A stretch of 38,069 nucleotides of DNA from an uncultured Alphaproteobacteria bacterium (lineage in GTDB: Bacteria; Pseudomonadota; Alphaproteobacteria; RF32; CAG-239). Shown here one piece after another: positions 8,887-17,238 of this stretch. Numbering within the stretch: the first letter of the stretch is position 1; every line of letters begins with the position of its first letter. The stretch lies in contig CALXZK010000015.1 of NCBI GenBank assembly GCA_944393225.1, forward strand, positions 1-38,069, given 5' to 3'. The notes under the pieces are model-generated. The model was not told where the DNA came from, ran no database searches, and saw only the letters and a program-made list of their open reading frames with translations. The position numbers were made by a program, and so were the translations under genes.

Positions 8887-9380
8887 TGGCAGAAACCGAA
8901 CTAGTAGATGTTATTACCATTAATCGCGAAAAAACCGGCGAAGTTTTACCCCGAAAAGAATTTGTGCCGCAGAAAAAACATTTCTTGAGTGTGCATGTTT
9001 GGGTGAAAAACAGTAAAGGACAATTTTTGATGCAAAAACGTCCGGCGCATCGCCATGTGGATCCAAATATGTGGTCAATCCATGGCGGCGTGGCAGATGC
9101 CGGCGAAACTTCTTTGGAAGCAGCCAAGCGTGAAACTTTGGAAGAAATCGGCTTAAAAATTGAAAATCCGGTTTTGGTGTATCAAAATCCCGAGCCTGAC
9201 CCGTGGGGCGGCATGGTTGATGTGTGGCTTGCGCATTCGGAAGTCAAAATAGAAGATTTGACTTTGCAACCAAGTGAAGTTTCTGATGCGCGCTGGTTTG
9301 ACATGGACGAATTAAATTCCTATATCAAACAAGGCAAGGTTTCTTCTCTTATTCTCTTTGCTTTGCCTTATGTGAAATAG
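8886..9380 (+). CDS. Nudix hydrolase (YfcD/isopentenyl-diphosphate isomerase-like)
   Basis: A 164-residue Nudix protein with the complete box [23 protein letters not shown] (residues ~68-89; split here only by description: GX5EX7REUXEEXGU is satisfied). The N-terminal part (a KTGEVLPR lead-in, then a strand and QKRP) resembles the Idi-like/YfcD subgroup rather than MutT. It probably hydrolyses a nucleoside diphosphate-linked compound; the substrate is not predictable. It is coupled to ybgC by a one-base overlap and sits before tolQ, which is not a standard member of that cluster. Confidence 0.88.
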   Translation: MAETELVDVITINREKTGEVLPRKEFVPQKKHFLSVHVWVKNSKGQFLMQKRPAHRHVDPNMWSIHGGVADAGETSLEAAKRETLEEIGLKIENPVLVYQNPEPDPWGGMVDVWLAHSEVKIEDLTLQPSEVSDARWFDMDELNSYIKQGKVSSLILFALPYVK

Positions 9381-9415
9381 ATTAAATTTTCTATTGAAAA
9401 AAGAAAAATAATTAA

Positions 9416-9443
9416 TTGAATTTTTAATATTTTATGCTAATTC
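9416..9443 (+). promoter_or_regulatory. Probable promoter of tolQRA
   Basis: TTGAAT, 16-bp spacer ending in TGC, then TAATTC. It lies in the 117-bp gap between the Nudix gene and tolQ. Confidence 0.5.
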
Positions 9444-9497
9444 TTCTAATCAAGAATTTGCAGGTTTAATTTTTTTAGCTAAAAAAGGTATATAAAT

Positions 9498-10244
9498 ATG
9501 GAAACAGAAGCTTTGAATGAAGTTGCTACAAAAGCCGCTGAAATGTCTATGTGGGATTTGGTCTGGGCATCAGATTTAATCACCAAAGTTGTTATGATTG
9601 GTTTGATTTTTGCTTCCGTTTGGTGCTGGGCCATTATTATTGAAAAAATCGGAACCATTCGTCAGGTTAAGCAACGTTCTCGTAATTTTGAAGAAAAATT
9701 TTGGTCCGGCGGTTCTTTGGACAGATTGTATGATTCAATCGGTAATCGTCCGCAAGACCCAATGTCTGCCATGTTTGTTTCTGCCATGCGTGAGTGGAAA
9801 CGCACCAATATTTTGAAATCTAAAACCGATAGAGGTTTGCGCGGCGTTTCTCTGCAACAACGTATTGAAAAAGCTATGATGGTTACAATGGATAAAGAGC
9901 TTGATTCATTGGATACTCGCTTGGGCTTTTTGGCTTCTACCGGTTCGGTTGCTCCGCTTGTCGGTTTGTTTGGAACCGTTTGGGGTATCATCAACAGCTT
10001 TAATGCTATTGCCGCTACGCAAAGTAACTCTTTGTCCGCTATGGCTCCCGGTATTGCCGAGGCTTTGTTTACAACTGCTTTCGGTTTGATTGCCGCTATT
10101 CCGGCCGTGGTTGCTTATAACAAAATTTCTTCCGATTTGGATAGATACGCCAAAAGCTTGGAAAACTTTATGGATGAGTTTTCCAGCATTTTGTCTCGCG
10201 AAATTGATGACACGGCAATTAAAGCCGAAATGGCAGGAGAATAA
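9498..10244 (+). CDS. tolQ: Proton channel subunit TolQ (MotA/TolQ/ExbB family)
   Basis: An inner-membrane protein that with TolR uses the proton gradient to drive TolA during outer-membrane constriction. Three membrane segments are visible: an N-terminal helix (VVMIGLIFASVWCWAIII), then after a cytoplasmic loop STGSVAPLVGLFGTVWGII and LFTTAFGLIAAIPAVVAY. The conserved LGFLASTGSVAPLVGLFGTV motif is present. The length of 248 is slightly above the usual 230. tolR starts three bases after its stop. ExbB is the alternative, but ybgC upstream and TolR/TolA downstream decide for TolQ. Confidence 0.94.
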   Translation: METEALNEVATKAAEMSMWDLVWASDLITKVVMIGLIFASVWCWAIIIEKIGTIRQVKQRSRNFEEKFWSGGSLDRLYDSIGNRPQDPMSAMFVSAMREWKRTNILKSKTDRGLRGVSLQQRIEKAMMVTMDKELDSLDTRLGFLASTGSVAPLVGLFGTVWGIINSFNAIAATQSNSLSAMAPGIAEALFTTAFGLIAAIPAVVAYNKISSDLDRYAKSLENFMDEFSSILSREIDDTAIKAEMAGE

Positions 10245-10247
10245 TTC

Positions 10248-10682
10248 ATGCCTTTTATTCAAGAATCTCGTCGTTCGCACCGCGAATATCGCCGTAATGC
10301 CGATATCAACATCACCAACTTGATGGATGTGATGATGGTGCTTTTGGTTGTCTTTATGGTGGCAGCACCTTTAATGACTTCCGGTATTGCGCTTGATTTA
10401 CCTAAAGTCGGCGGCAAGGCCATGGAAGGCAAGGATACCTCGGTCAACATCAGCGTGGACAAAGAAGGATATTACTACATCGGCAAAACTGAAGTGCCGG
10501 CTGACAAAATTGTTGATAAACTCAAAGCCATTCGTAATGAAAACAGCGCGTTAACCGTGACTATTTCCGGTGATACCGGTGCTGAATATGGCCGTGTTAT
10601 CGGCTTGATGGCGATTTTGAAAGAAGCCGGATTTGAAAAAGTGGGATTGAAAACGGAACCAAAACCTCATGCATATCGTTAA
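10248..10682 (+). CDS. tolR: TolR (ExbD/TolR family)
   Basis: A 144-residue single-span protein. The N-terminal cytoplasmic part precedes NITNLMDVMMVLLVVFMVAAP, whose membrane aspartate (LMDVMM) is the proton-carrying residue of this family. The periplasmic domain follows (VNISVDKEGYYYIGK). A ribosome site AGGAGA precedes the ATG. Its 3' end overlaps one of the possible tolA starts by 14 bases, so the three tol genes are tightly coupled. Confidence 0.94.
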   Translation: MPFIQESRRSHREYRRNADINITNLMDVMMVLLVVFMVAAPLMTSGIALDLPKVGGKAMEGKDTSVNISVDKEGYYYIGKTEVPADKIVDKLKAIRNENSALTVTISGDTGAEYGRVIGLMAILKEAGFEKVGLKTEPKPHAYR

Positions 10683-10692
10683 AGATGAAAAT

Positions 10693-11625
10693 ATGGACAA
10701 GGCTGTTAAAAAGTCTTTGTTACTGCATTTTATCGTCTTTCTGATGATGATAGTCGATTTGCCTTTGTTTTGGTCAAATCGAACTACGCTTAATCAGGTG
10801 CCGATTATTGTTGACTTGAAAGATGTGAAAATTTCGGAAATGACAAACTTGCCGCCGAAAGCTAAGTTTGGCAAAGAAGACAAGGCGGCAAGCACGGTCA
10901 AACGCAAGGTCGAGGAAAATTATACCAAAGATGAAGCGCGCCAAGAAGAGGTGAAGTCTAAGGCCAAGGCAGAGGAAGAAACAACCGATGTTAAAGAAAC
11001 GCCAAAGCCGCCAAAACAAGACTTTTTAGTTGCGCCGCAACCCAAGAAACCGAAAGTTCCGGTTAAAAAAGCTGCGCCAAAACCGGCTCCGAAGCCACAG
11101 CCGAAAAAGCCGCAACCCAAAAAAGAAACGCCTAAGGCTAAAGATGAGTCCAAACTGGCTAACCCGTTGAAGAGCTTGTTGGCCTCGGTTGATGCTTTGG
11201 AGAAAGAAACCGGCAACACCAGTGGCACCGCCACCATCAAAGAAGGCACGGATGTGGTCAATATGGGTATTGAGGGCGGCACCGGCGGCTCATATTTCAG
11301 CGAGCTTTCCATTTCGGAAATCGATGCCATTGCCGGCAGATTGCGCGCTTGTTGGAACCTTGACCCAGGAGCACAGGGCATTAAAGATATGATTATTGAG
11401 GTGCGCGTCTTCCTCAATAAGGACGGAACGGTGCGTGATGCCAAGATTTTGGATACATCACGATACAATTCAGACAAGGCTTTCCGTTCGGTAGCAGAAA
11501 GTGCAAGACGTGCGGTTTATGTTTGCCAGCCATATTCAATTTTTGCTAATCGATATGCCGATAAGTATGATATGTGGAAGACAATGCTCCTGCGCTTTAA
11601 TCCGCTCGATGCCTCAATCCAATAG
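10693..11625 (+). CDS. tolA: TolA, periplasm-spanning link protein
   Basis: The N-terminal membrane anchor (LLLHFIVFLMMIVDLPLFW) is followed by a long Lys/Pro/Ala/Glu-rich linker (repeats such as APKPAPKPQPKKPQPKK) and a C-terminal TolA/TonB-type domain containing RLRACWNL and VRVFLNKDGTVRDAKI. It transmits TolQR force to the outer membrane. About 310 residues is typical. I chose ATG 10693; ATG 10669, which overlaps tolR, is also possible and adds eight residues. A strong terminator follows directly, and neither tolB nor pal is present in the window. Confidence 0.92.
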   Translation: MDKAVKKSLLLHFIVFLMMIVDLPLFWSNRTTLNQVPIIVDLKDVKISEMTNLPPKAKFGKEDKAASTVKRKVEENYTKDEARQEEVKSKAKAEEETTDVKETPKPPKQDFLVAPQPKKPKVPVKKAAPKPAPKPQPKKPQPKKETPKAKDESKLANPLKSLLASVDALEKETGNTSGTATIKEGTDVVNMGIEGGTGGSYFSELSISEIDAIAGRLRACWNLDPGAQGIKDMIIEVRVFLNKDGTVRDAKILDTSRYNSDKAFRSVAESARRAVYVCQPYSIFANRYADKYDMWKTMLLRFNPLDASIQ

Positions 11626-11626
11626 C

Positions 11627-11665
11627 AAAAAATCCCCTTTGAGTTTGACTTAAAGGGGATTTTTT
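11627..11665 (+). terminator. Terminator after tolA
   Basis: AAAAAATCCCCTTT / AAAGGGGATTTTTT, a perfect 14-bp stem ending in a T tract, two bases after the stop. Confidence 0.92.
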
Positions 11666-11672
11666 TGTTTGA

Positions 11673-11700
11673 TTGACAAAGCATGGAATTGTGCTAAACA
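11673..11700 (+). promoter_or_regulatory. Promoter of the first 28-residue-repeat gene
   Basis: TTGACA, 16-bp spacer ending TGC (extended -10), TAAACA. The leader box ATTATTAACC (11717-11726) lies 16 bp after the -10 and 16 nt before ATG 11743. Confidence 0.65.
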
Positions 11701-11742
11701 TATATCAATTCACATTATTATTAACCTTAAAAATTTTGTTAT

Positions 11743-12345
11743 ATGGATGCACTTTATCAAAAAATTGTCAATCGTGATTATCTGAATGATGAGGACTATC
11801 AAGAACTTTTCCAACGTCCTGATGCTCAACAGTTGACAGAGTTAGCCGTAATGTCTTGGATGGATTTTCCCGGATATGAAGAAAAGTTATTAACCTTACC
11901 TCATTCTGAAGTGATTATTAGATACTTAATTGTGTCCAGAATGGGAACTCCTGAACTGCTTGATAAGACGTTTGATTTTCCAAATGCTGAAGAGCATATT
12001 TTATCTTTTGCGTTCGTGGAAAATCAGCATTGTGATTTTGAAGCGTATTTTACACAAGATGTCATTGCTCGGGTATTTCGTTTATCCAATGCGTCTGAAA
12101 TAATCAAGATTTGTATATTGAATGTCAAAGAGTTTTCTTTTGAAAATGAGGCAAAATTGTTTGATTTACCCAATGCCGGAGAGGTGATAAAACTGTATCT
12201 ATACAGATATCATTCTTTGTATGAAGATAATCATCACAAAATCTTGAGTTTGTCCAACGGGGCGGAAATTGCGGCTTTGATAACGCGTTTTGGGCATTTG
12301 GAAGATGATGTTTATCATCAAGCTAAAGAAAAAGGCTGGATTTAA
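11743..12345 (+). CDS. 28-residue helical-repeat protein, paralogue of the gene at 14286
   Basis: A 200-residue protein made of repeats of about 28 residues whose signature is a LP/LS-N/H-A/S-x-E-(V/I)-I-K-L turn, for example LSNASEIIKICIL and LPNAGEVIKLYLY. The first unit is FQRPDAQQLTELA, and the protein closes with KEKGWI. The repeats predict an all-alpha solenoid, a scaffold often used for protein binding. There is no signal peptide or membrane span. One unit is longer than 28, so the array is less regular than its paralogue. No Shine-Dalgarno is visible. The promoter and leader match those of the paralogue. Function unknown. Confidence 0.7.
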   Translation: MDALYQKIVNRDYLNDEDYQELFQRPDAQQLTELAVMSWMDFPGYEEKLLTLPHSEVIIRYLIVSRMGTPELLDKTFDFPNAEEHILSFAFVENQHCDFEAYFTQDVIARVFRLSNASEIIKICILNVKEFSFENEAKLFDLPNAGEVIKLYLYRYHSLYEDNHHKILSLSNGAEIAALITRFGHLEDDVYHQAKEKGWI

Positions 12346-12361
12346 GAGTAAGCATTCTATT

Positions 12362-12400
12362 AAAAAAGCAGATTTCATAGAAAGGAGTCTGCTTTTTTTT
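12362..12400 (+). terminator. Terminator
   Basis: AAAAAAGCAGA / TCTGCTTTTTT stem with T8 tail, shortly after the stop of the repeat-protein gene. Confidence 0.85.
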
Positions 12401-12405
12401 GTGGC

Positions 12406-12434
12406 TTGCTTAAAGTCTAAAAATATGCTTTAAT
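12406..12434 (+). promoter_or_regulatory. Promoter of the ABC exporter gene
   Basis: TTGCTT, 17-bp spacer ending TGC, TTTAAT; about 36 bp before the chosen ATG. Confidence 0.55.
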
Positions 12435-12469
12435 AGAGGCTATCTTTGGGAGATGAGAAAGGAACTTGT

Positions 12470-14218
12470 ATGACAGTTTTAAAGCTTATCGGAAAATATC
12501 TCGGCAAAGTGAAGTTCTATTTTGTTTTGTCTTTTCTTCTTTATATTGTGAGTTTTTCTTCGGCGCGTATCAATTCTTATTTTAGTGCGCAACTCGTCGG
12601 TTTGGTGGCAGAGTTTGATGCTGATAATATGCCGATTGTCAAAGGCATTTGGCTTTTGGCTGCGTTTGGTGTGACCACAATGATGGGAAGTTTTTTTCTT
12701 TTTTTAGCTCATCTTGCCGATGCTAAATTTGAACCCAAGTTTTTAGCCTCTATGCATAAAGATATGTTTATGCAAGTGCACCAGCATTCTTTGCGCTTTT
12801 TTAATGAAGAAAAAAGCGGAAATATTGAAAAAATGGTTTCCTCAATTGCATCCGGAATTTATAGTTTGAAAAGTGTTGCACTTGCCTTAGTGATGAATTT
12901 GTGTACGGTTGGTGTAACAATTCTCATTATAGCTTTTATGAATTTTTATTTGTCTCTTTTCTTTCTTGCCGTTACGTTGTTCTTTGCTTGGCTGACCACC
13001 ATTATGAGAAAAACAATCTTTAACAGCGTAGAAAAAGTTACGCAATCAGAAGCAGAAGTAAGCGGGGTGTATATGGATGGTGTGGTGAATGCCGCAACCG
13101 TTAAGGCTTTTGCCAATGAAAAATATGAGCGTCGTTATTTCTATCAGCGTTTGAAAAAATGGTTGCGTTTTGACCGAGAGGAAAAATATATCAGAGCAAA
13201 ATTGAACTATCGTAACAATTTTGTTTATGACACGATGTCCTTAACTTTTTATGTGGCCACGTTTTTTGCTTGGAAATATAGCACGCTTACGGTTGCTGAT
13301 ATTGTTTTTATTTTAACCTCGGTTCAGGTTTTGATAATGTCAACCAAAATGCTGAGTTATAATGTTAGCGGTATATTTCGTGACTATGGGCAAATCAGAA
13401 GCGGGGTGGAGTTTATATATGCACCGCATGAAGTGGTGGATGCTCCAAATGCTAAAAATTTGAAACTACGCAAAGCAGAAATAAAATTTGAAAATGTTGA
13501 TTTTGCTTATCCTGATAAATCTTTGTTATTTAATGATTTTAACTTGTCGATTGCCAATGGGCAAAAAATCGGTTTGGTCGGAAAATCGGGTTCCGGAAAG
13601 TCTACACTCGTCAAACTTTTGGCACGTTATTATGATTTGCAAAAGGGAAAAATTACCATCAATGGCAAAGATATTGCTAAAGTGACGCAAATGAGCCTGC
13701 GCAAAAATATTGCTTTTATTCCACAAGACCCATTGCTGTTTAATCGTACACTAATGGAAAATATTCGTTACGGTAATGTGAATGCAACAGATGAAGAGGT
13801 GATTAAAGCCGCCAAAGAAGCATATTGCGATGTCTTTATCAAAGACTTGCCTGACGGCTACCAGTCAAAAGTAGGTGACAAGGGGGTGTTGCTCTCCGGC
13901 GGTGAGCGTCAGCGCATTGCCATTGCCCGCGCGATATTGAGTAAGGCGCCGATTTTGGTTTTGGATGAAGCGACCTCGGCTTTGGATAGTGAAAGTGAGG
14001 TTTATATTCAAAAGTCTTTGGCAAAATTGATGAAAGGCAAAACCGTGATTGCTATTGCGCACCGCTTGTCTACGCTTAAAAATATGGATGAAATCGTCGT
14101 CTTGCAAAAAGGAAAAATTGTGGAGCAGGGTAGTCAAGCCGAGCTTCTCAAGAAAAAAGGCGTGTTCCATCATCTTTATCAATTGCAATCGGAAGGTTTT
14201 TTACAGTTTGAAAGTTGA
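12470..14218 (+). CDS. ABC exporter, MsbA/multidrug type (fused membrane and ATPase domains)
   Basis: A half-transporter of 582 residues that would work as a homodimer in the inner membrane. Residues ~1-310 hold six membrane helices. The nucleotide-binding domain follows, with Walker A GLVGKSGSGKST, Q-loop IPQDPLLF, signature LSGGERQRIAIARA, Walker B ILVLDEATSALD and switch IAHRLST. Lipids or drugs are the usual cargo. The sequence does not choose, and MsbA is only one possibility. I placed the start at the ATG preceded by AAAGGAAC rather than at an upstream TTG. The gene is flanked on both sides by members of the 28-residue-repeat family, each with its own promoter. Confidence 0.9.
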   Translation: MTVLKLIGKYLGKVKFYFVLSFLLYIVSFSSARINSYFSAQLVGLVAEFDADNMPIVKGIWLLAAFGVTTMMGSFFLFLAHLADAKFEPKFLASMHKDMFMQVHQHSLRFFNEEKSGNIEKMVSSIASGIYSLKSVALALVMNLCTVGVTILIIAFMNFYLSLFFLAVTLFFAWLTTIMRKTIFNSVEKVTQSEAEVSGVYMDGVVNAATVKAFANEKYERRYFYQRLKKWLRFDREEKYIRAKLNYRNNFVYDTMSLTFYVATFFAWKYSTLTVADIVFILTSVQVLIMSTKMLSYNVSGIFRDYGQIRSGVEFIYAPHEVVDAPNAKNLKLRKAEIKFENVDFAYPDKSLLFNDFNLSIANGQKIGLVGKSGSGKSTLVKLLARYYDLQKGKITINGKDIAKVTQMSLRKNIAFIPQDPLLFNRTLMENIRYGNVNATDEEVIKAAKEAYCDVFIKDLPDGYQSKVGDKGVLLSGGERQRIAIARAILSKAPILVLDEATSALDSESEVYIQKSLAKLMKGKTVIAIAHRLSTLKNMDEIVVLQKGKIVEQGSQAELLKKKGVFHHLYQLQSEGFLQFES

Positions 14219-14242
14219 CATAAAAATAATTTGTGATACAAC
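14215..14242 (+). promoter_or_regulatory. Promoter of the second 28-residue-repeat gene
   Basis: TTGACA begins inside the end of the ABC gene; 16-bp spacer ending TGA, then TACAAC. Box ATTATTAATT (14260-14269) lies 16 nt before ATG 14286. Confidence 0.6.
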
Positions 14243-14285
14243 GCTATTCAGCAAAACAGATTATTAATTTTTAAATTTTTATGTT

Positions 14286-14954
14286 ATGGATCCAATTTAT
14301 AACAAAATTATCAGAAAACGTATGTTGACTTCTGATGAAAAAAAACAGATTTTTGAACGTCCTGATGCTGAGGAACTGGTTAAACTTGCTATTTTGAGCT
14401 GGATTAATTTTTATGATGAACAAGATTTGTTTTTGACTTTGCCTCATCCGGGCGAAGTTATTAAACTTTTTCTTTCTCGCAATGGCGAATTGAACGAAAA
14501 TCTTGAAGAGAAAATTTTTGATTTGCCCGAAGCCGAAGACCTTGTAAAACATTTTGTTTTGTATGAAGGAATTATTTCCAGAGCTAATAGTGTTAAGTTG
14601 CTGAGTTTACCTCATGCTTCAGAGGTGATTAAGCTTTGTATTCAAAGAGAGCTTAATTTTAGCCAAGAAGCAGTTGCTCGTTTTTTTGATTTGCCGGATG
14701 CCGAAGATATCATTACTCAGTTTATCTTAATCGGAAATGAATTGGAAAAAGAAGAGGAAGTGAAGTTGTTTTCTTTGCCTCATCCAGCCAAAATTATAAC
14801 ATATTATATTTTGGCAAAAAATTCTTTCTGGGAGGATAATGATTTGCTTTTGTTTGATTTGCCGGAAGCAAAAGAGTTGGTTGCGCTTTGTTCTCAATAT
14901 AGCTATTTGAATGATAAGGCTAAGCAAAAAGCATTAGAGTTGGGATGGATCTAA
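14286..14954 (+). CDS. 28-residue helical-repeat protein
   Basis: The 222 residues divide almost exactly into repeats of 28, which alternate two types: LPHPGEVIKLFL and LPEAEDLVKHFV, so a pair makes a 56-residue unit. Units start at RPDAEEL, PHPGEVI, PEAEDLV, PHASEVI, PDAEDII, PHPAKII and PEAKELV; the end, LELGWI, matches the KGWI of the gene at 11743. The pattern predicts a regular alpha-solenoid. No export signal. No known function: I recognise the architecture only. No Shine-Dalgarno is present. A bidirectional terminator follows. Confidence 0.75.
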   Translation: MDPIYNKIIRKRMLTSDEKKQIFERPDAEELVKLAILSWINFYDEQDLFLTLPHPGEVIKLFLSRNGELNENLEEKIFDLPEAEDLVKHFVLYEGIISRANSVKLLSLPHASEVIKLCIQRELNFSQEAVARFFDLPDAEDIITQFILIGNELEKEEEVKLFSLPHPAKIITYYILAKNSFWEDNDLLLFDLPEAKELVALCSQYSYLNDKAKQKALELGWI

Positions 14955-14967
14955 ATCTAAAACTAAT

Positions 14968-15002
14968 AAAAAAGCGGACTTCTTTTGAAGCCCGCTTTTT
15001 TT
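14968..15002. terminator. Bidirectional terminator between convergent genes
   Basis: AAAAAAGCGG..CTTC / GAAG..CCGCTTTTTT with loop TTTT and one internal mismatch; A tract and T tract on opposite sides serve both strands. Confidence 0.85.
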
Positions 15003-15007
15003 GTATG

Positions 15008-15442
15008 TTATTTAATTTTTTCCAGTCTTCCGGTTGCAGTGAGCTTGAAACCGCGTTGGGCAAGAGCGAGTTGTCCGGCTTCGTCATAAGTGTAAAAATA
15101 AACCAGTTCTCTTTCATTGATGCTGTTGGCATCGATAGCCGCTTCAGGGATTCCCCAAATGACGGAAATCGGCCAGGTTAGCAGATTGAGAAAACCGTAA
15201 AGATATTGGTCACTATCTCCAGCGTTGCCAGCGGCAAGATAAAAGTTGCCGACGCCGGGGAGCAAGTTCAATGAACCGGCAGCTCCGGCTTTGGCAGGCT
15301 TTTTCCAGTTGCCGACAGGTTTGTCAATAGTGATTCCTTCAGCTTCTAAATTGCGGATGGTTATTCTTTCTTGATGAGAAAGTGAGGTACAGCCGGAAAG
15401 CAAAATTGCGGCTGCGGTACTTAAACTCAAAAGTTTGTTCAT
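15008..15442 (-). CDS. Lipoprotein of unknown function
   Basis: The signal sequence ends in the lipobox LLSG|C (Cys18), so the 144-residue product should be lipid-anchored in the envelope. The body has a glycine/alanine-rich stretch AGAAGSLNLLPGVGNFYLA and a hydrophobic segment FLNLLTWPISVIWGIP, which resembles small lipoproteins with a membrane-inserting hairpin. No enzyme motif is seen. It shares a bidirectional terminator with the repeat-protein gene, and the inverted-repeat element at 15478-15705 lies upstream. Confidence 0.75.
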   Translation of the reverse strand: MNKLLSLSTAAAILLSGCTSLSHQERITIRNLEAEGITIDKPVGNWKKPAKAGAAGSLNLLPGVGNFYLAAGNAGDSDQYLYGFLNLLTWPISVIWGIPEAAIDANSINERELVYFYTYDEAGQLALAQRGFKLTATGRLEKIK

Positions 15443-15477
15443 ACGTCTAACGTCCTTTGCTAAAAGTTTATGGTTTT

Positions 15478-15705
15478 AAAAAGCAAAACCGCCAAGAGAA
15501 AACTCGAGGCGGGCGGATGTTAGAAAACCGTATAAACGCAGACGGCCCAGCTTTATTCAGCGCGTAGCCTTATTCAGCCGACATCCGCCCACAAAGGGAC
15601 GGAAATCGGCATTGATATTTTTAGTCGTAATGCGACGACTGCGTTTATTTGAGGGTTTTCTAGGCCCATAACAAAACTCTTTTCTAGGGAGTTTTGCTTT
15701 CTTAA
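15478..15705. repeat. GC-richer element of nested inverted repeats in an AT-rich gap
   Basis: This fills the 303-bp gap between two leftward genes. The ends are an inverted pair: AAAGCAAAAC (15480-15489) against GTTTTGCTTT (15691-15700), with partial matches beyond. Inside, GGGCGGATGT (15511-15520) pairs perfectly with ACATCCGCCC (15581-15590), while AGAAAACC and ATAAACGCAG (15522-15541) pair with CTGCGTTTAT and GGTTTTCT (15639-15661). The two stems interlock as a pseudoknot or as alternative folds. CTTTATTCAGC / CCTTATTCAGC is a direct repeat (15551, 15569), and a small hairpin CAAAACTC/GAGTTTTG closes the right side. It is either a miniature mobile or palindromic element or a structured RNA; I see no coding frame. 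Confidence 0.6.
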
Positions 15706-15745
15706 AAGTAATGGCTACACAAAAATAAATCAAGATATTTTTGTA

Positions 15746-17167
15746 TTAAATTACATTTTGTTTGCGGCTTAGTAGGGTTGCCATCATCAAAGAAGTTGCA
15801 ATTGCAGCGTCGTTATATTGTCTGCGGTCAAATACTTCTTTACCACGTTTGCCGCTGACGGCATTCTCTAAAACGGTTTTGAACTGCTGAGAGCCAAAAT
15901 TGTATCCCAAATGAGAGCCTGTGATATGCCCAATATTGTGACCATATTCCGGGTCTGTAATATCAATGAGTTTTTCTTTGTTGCTGACTAAAGTGAATTT
16001 TTCTTCGTTTTTCAAGGCAATTACAAAGTTGCGGCGGTCAGGCATTAAGGATACTTTGGCCGGGAGTGCGCTCTCTTCTTTATATTTGCAAGTTTCATAA
16101 AGCTCGGGACTGTTCATTTTGCTGAAAGGCTCTTTTTTGCCGGTATCATTTGCTTCGTTAGAAAAAAAGTGAACTCCGGAATAATGCAAGTTTTTGCGTA
16201 GAGGCAAAAAGCCATAGCTGATTACAAACAATTGTTTCAAAGCCTCGTCGGTTTCTGCTTCTTTATAAACTTGAGCGGAAATTTTCTGTATGGCTGTTGT
16301 GATGCGGTGAGCGTCCGCAGTACCAGCACAATAGCTCATAAAGGTTAAATTACCAAAATTTTTGACGAGTTGTTCTTTGTTATATTTTTCGGCATCAATA
16401 ACTTTACCTGTGGCATCAATTTCGCTTTGACGTGCAATAAAAGGCAGAAAAGCTTTTTTGACTAAAGCCAAATCTTGCTCTTCAACATAGCTCTCCGGTT
16501 GAAGAATGGTTCTGATGGTGGAGCTGATTTTGGCACAACGAGATTTTTGAATTGGAAAATAGGCAACATAAACGTCAACATCTTTTCCAAAAACTTCTTT
16601 ATTGTCCATGCTGTGATACATGTTTTTGTAAAGCCATTTTTTTAGTTCCGTTTCGTTATTTTTGATGCGGAAAGGCATGAACAAAACTAAGTTTTTACGT
16701 TCAGGATTGAGGGGTTTTTCTTGTTTTTGCAACTGAACATTTTCTATGCCCTCGGATAAATCTAACTTGCAGAAGAGATAACCTGCTTTGTCATCGTAAA
16801 TATGTTTATCGCCTTTGATTTGTCCGTTGCATGATACAACGTAATAGCTGGAGGCATCAAAAAGACGCAGCATATCTTTGTCGCAAGTGAATTTGCTATC
16901 TACGTTTTGCAGAACTTTTTGCGCATCTCTCATATAGCCGCGCAGAAAAAGAGCATAGCGTATGAGCTCTTTCTCATTAATGGCATAACGCTGCGTATCA
17001 ATCGGAGAAATTCCAGAACTGATAAAAAATCGGTTCAGTTCAGATAAAAATTCTTTGACTCGAGCAGGGGTTTGCTCGTTATTATTTTGGTTTAAGATAA
17101 TGCTCTTGTTTAACACATCGTCTTGCAGAGCATTGTGAAATATTTTTGCAAAAGGGTTATGTTTCAT
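15746..17167 (-). CDS. Hypothetical protein, 473 residues
   Basis: I recognise no family. The start at ATG 17167 (MKHNPFAKIFHNAL) is preferred over a longer frame from 17245 because of AAGAA just upstream and because the longer one overlaps the divergent esterase start. Notable stretches are FMSYCAGTADAHRITTAI, which has the look of an active-site or cofactor loop, and YGHNIGHITGSHLGYNF near the C-terminus, with three histidines. There are no membrane spans or signal peptide. It is monocistronic and divergent from the esterase. Function unknown. Confidence 0.65.
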   Translation of the reverse strand: MKHNPFAKIFHNALQDDVLNKSIILNQNNNEQTPARVKEFLSELNRFFISSGISPIDTQRYAINEKELIRYALFLRGYMRDAQKVLQNVDSKFTCDKDMLRLFDASSYYVVSCNGQIKGDKHIYDDKAGYLFCKLDLSEGIENVQLQKQEKPLNPERKNLVLFMPFRIKNNETELKKWLYKNMYHSMDNKEVFGKDVDVYVAYFPIQKSRCAKISSTIRTILQPESYVEEQDLALVKKAFLPFIARQSEIDATGKVIDAEKYNKEQLVKNFGNLTFMSYCAGTADAHRITTAIQKISAQVYKEAETDEALKQLFVISYGFLPLRKNLHYSGVHFFSNEANDTGKKEPFSKMNSPELYETCKYKEESALPAKVSLMPDRRNFVIALKNEEKFTLVSNKEKLIDITDPEYGHNIGHITGSHLGYNFGSQQFKTVLENAVSGKRGKEVFDRRQYNDAAIATSLMMATLLSRKQNVI

Positions 17168-17238
17168 TTCTTGTCTATTTAAATTATCTGTTTTAATATT
17201 CTTATAGTTTAGGTTTATATCGATACGGAGAGTTCGTC

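Noticed and set aside
10920..11477. 185-codon leftward frame opposite tolA
   Set aside because: It mirrors the repetitive Lys/Pro/Ala codons of tolA; tolA is clearly the coding strand and the frame has no ribosome site.
15478..15705. Integron attC site
   Set aside because: GTTAGAA and CATAAC fragments occur, but the R and L boxes do not pair in the required arrangement and no cassette or integron integrase is present.
15478..15705. 6S RNA, RNase P RNA, tmRNA or SRP RNA
   Set aside because: None of their conserved core sequences is present, and the interlocking stems do not fit a 6S-type rod.
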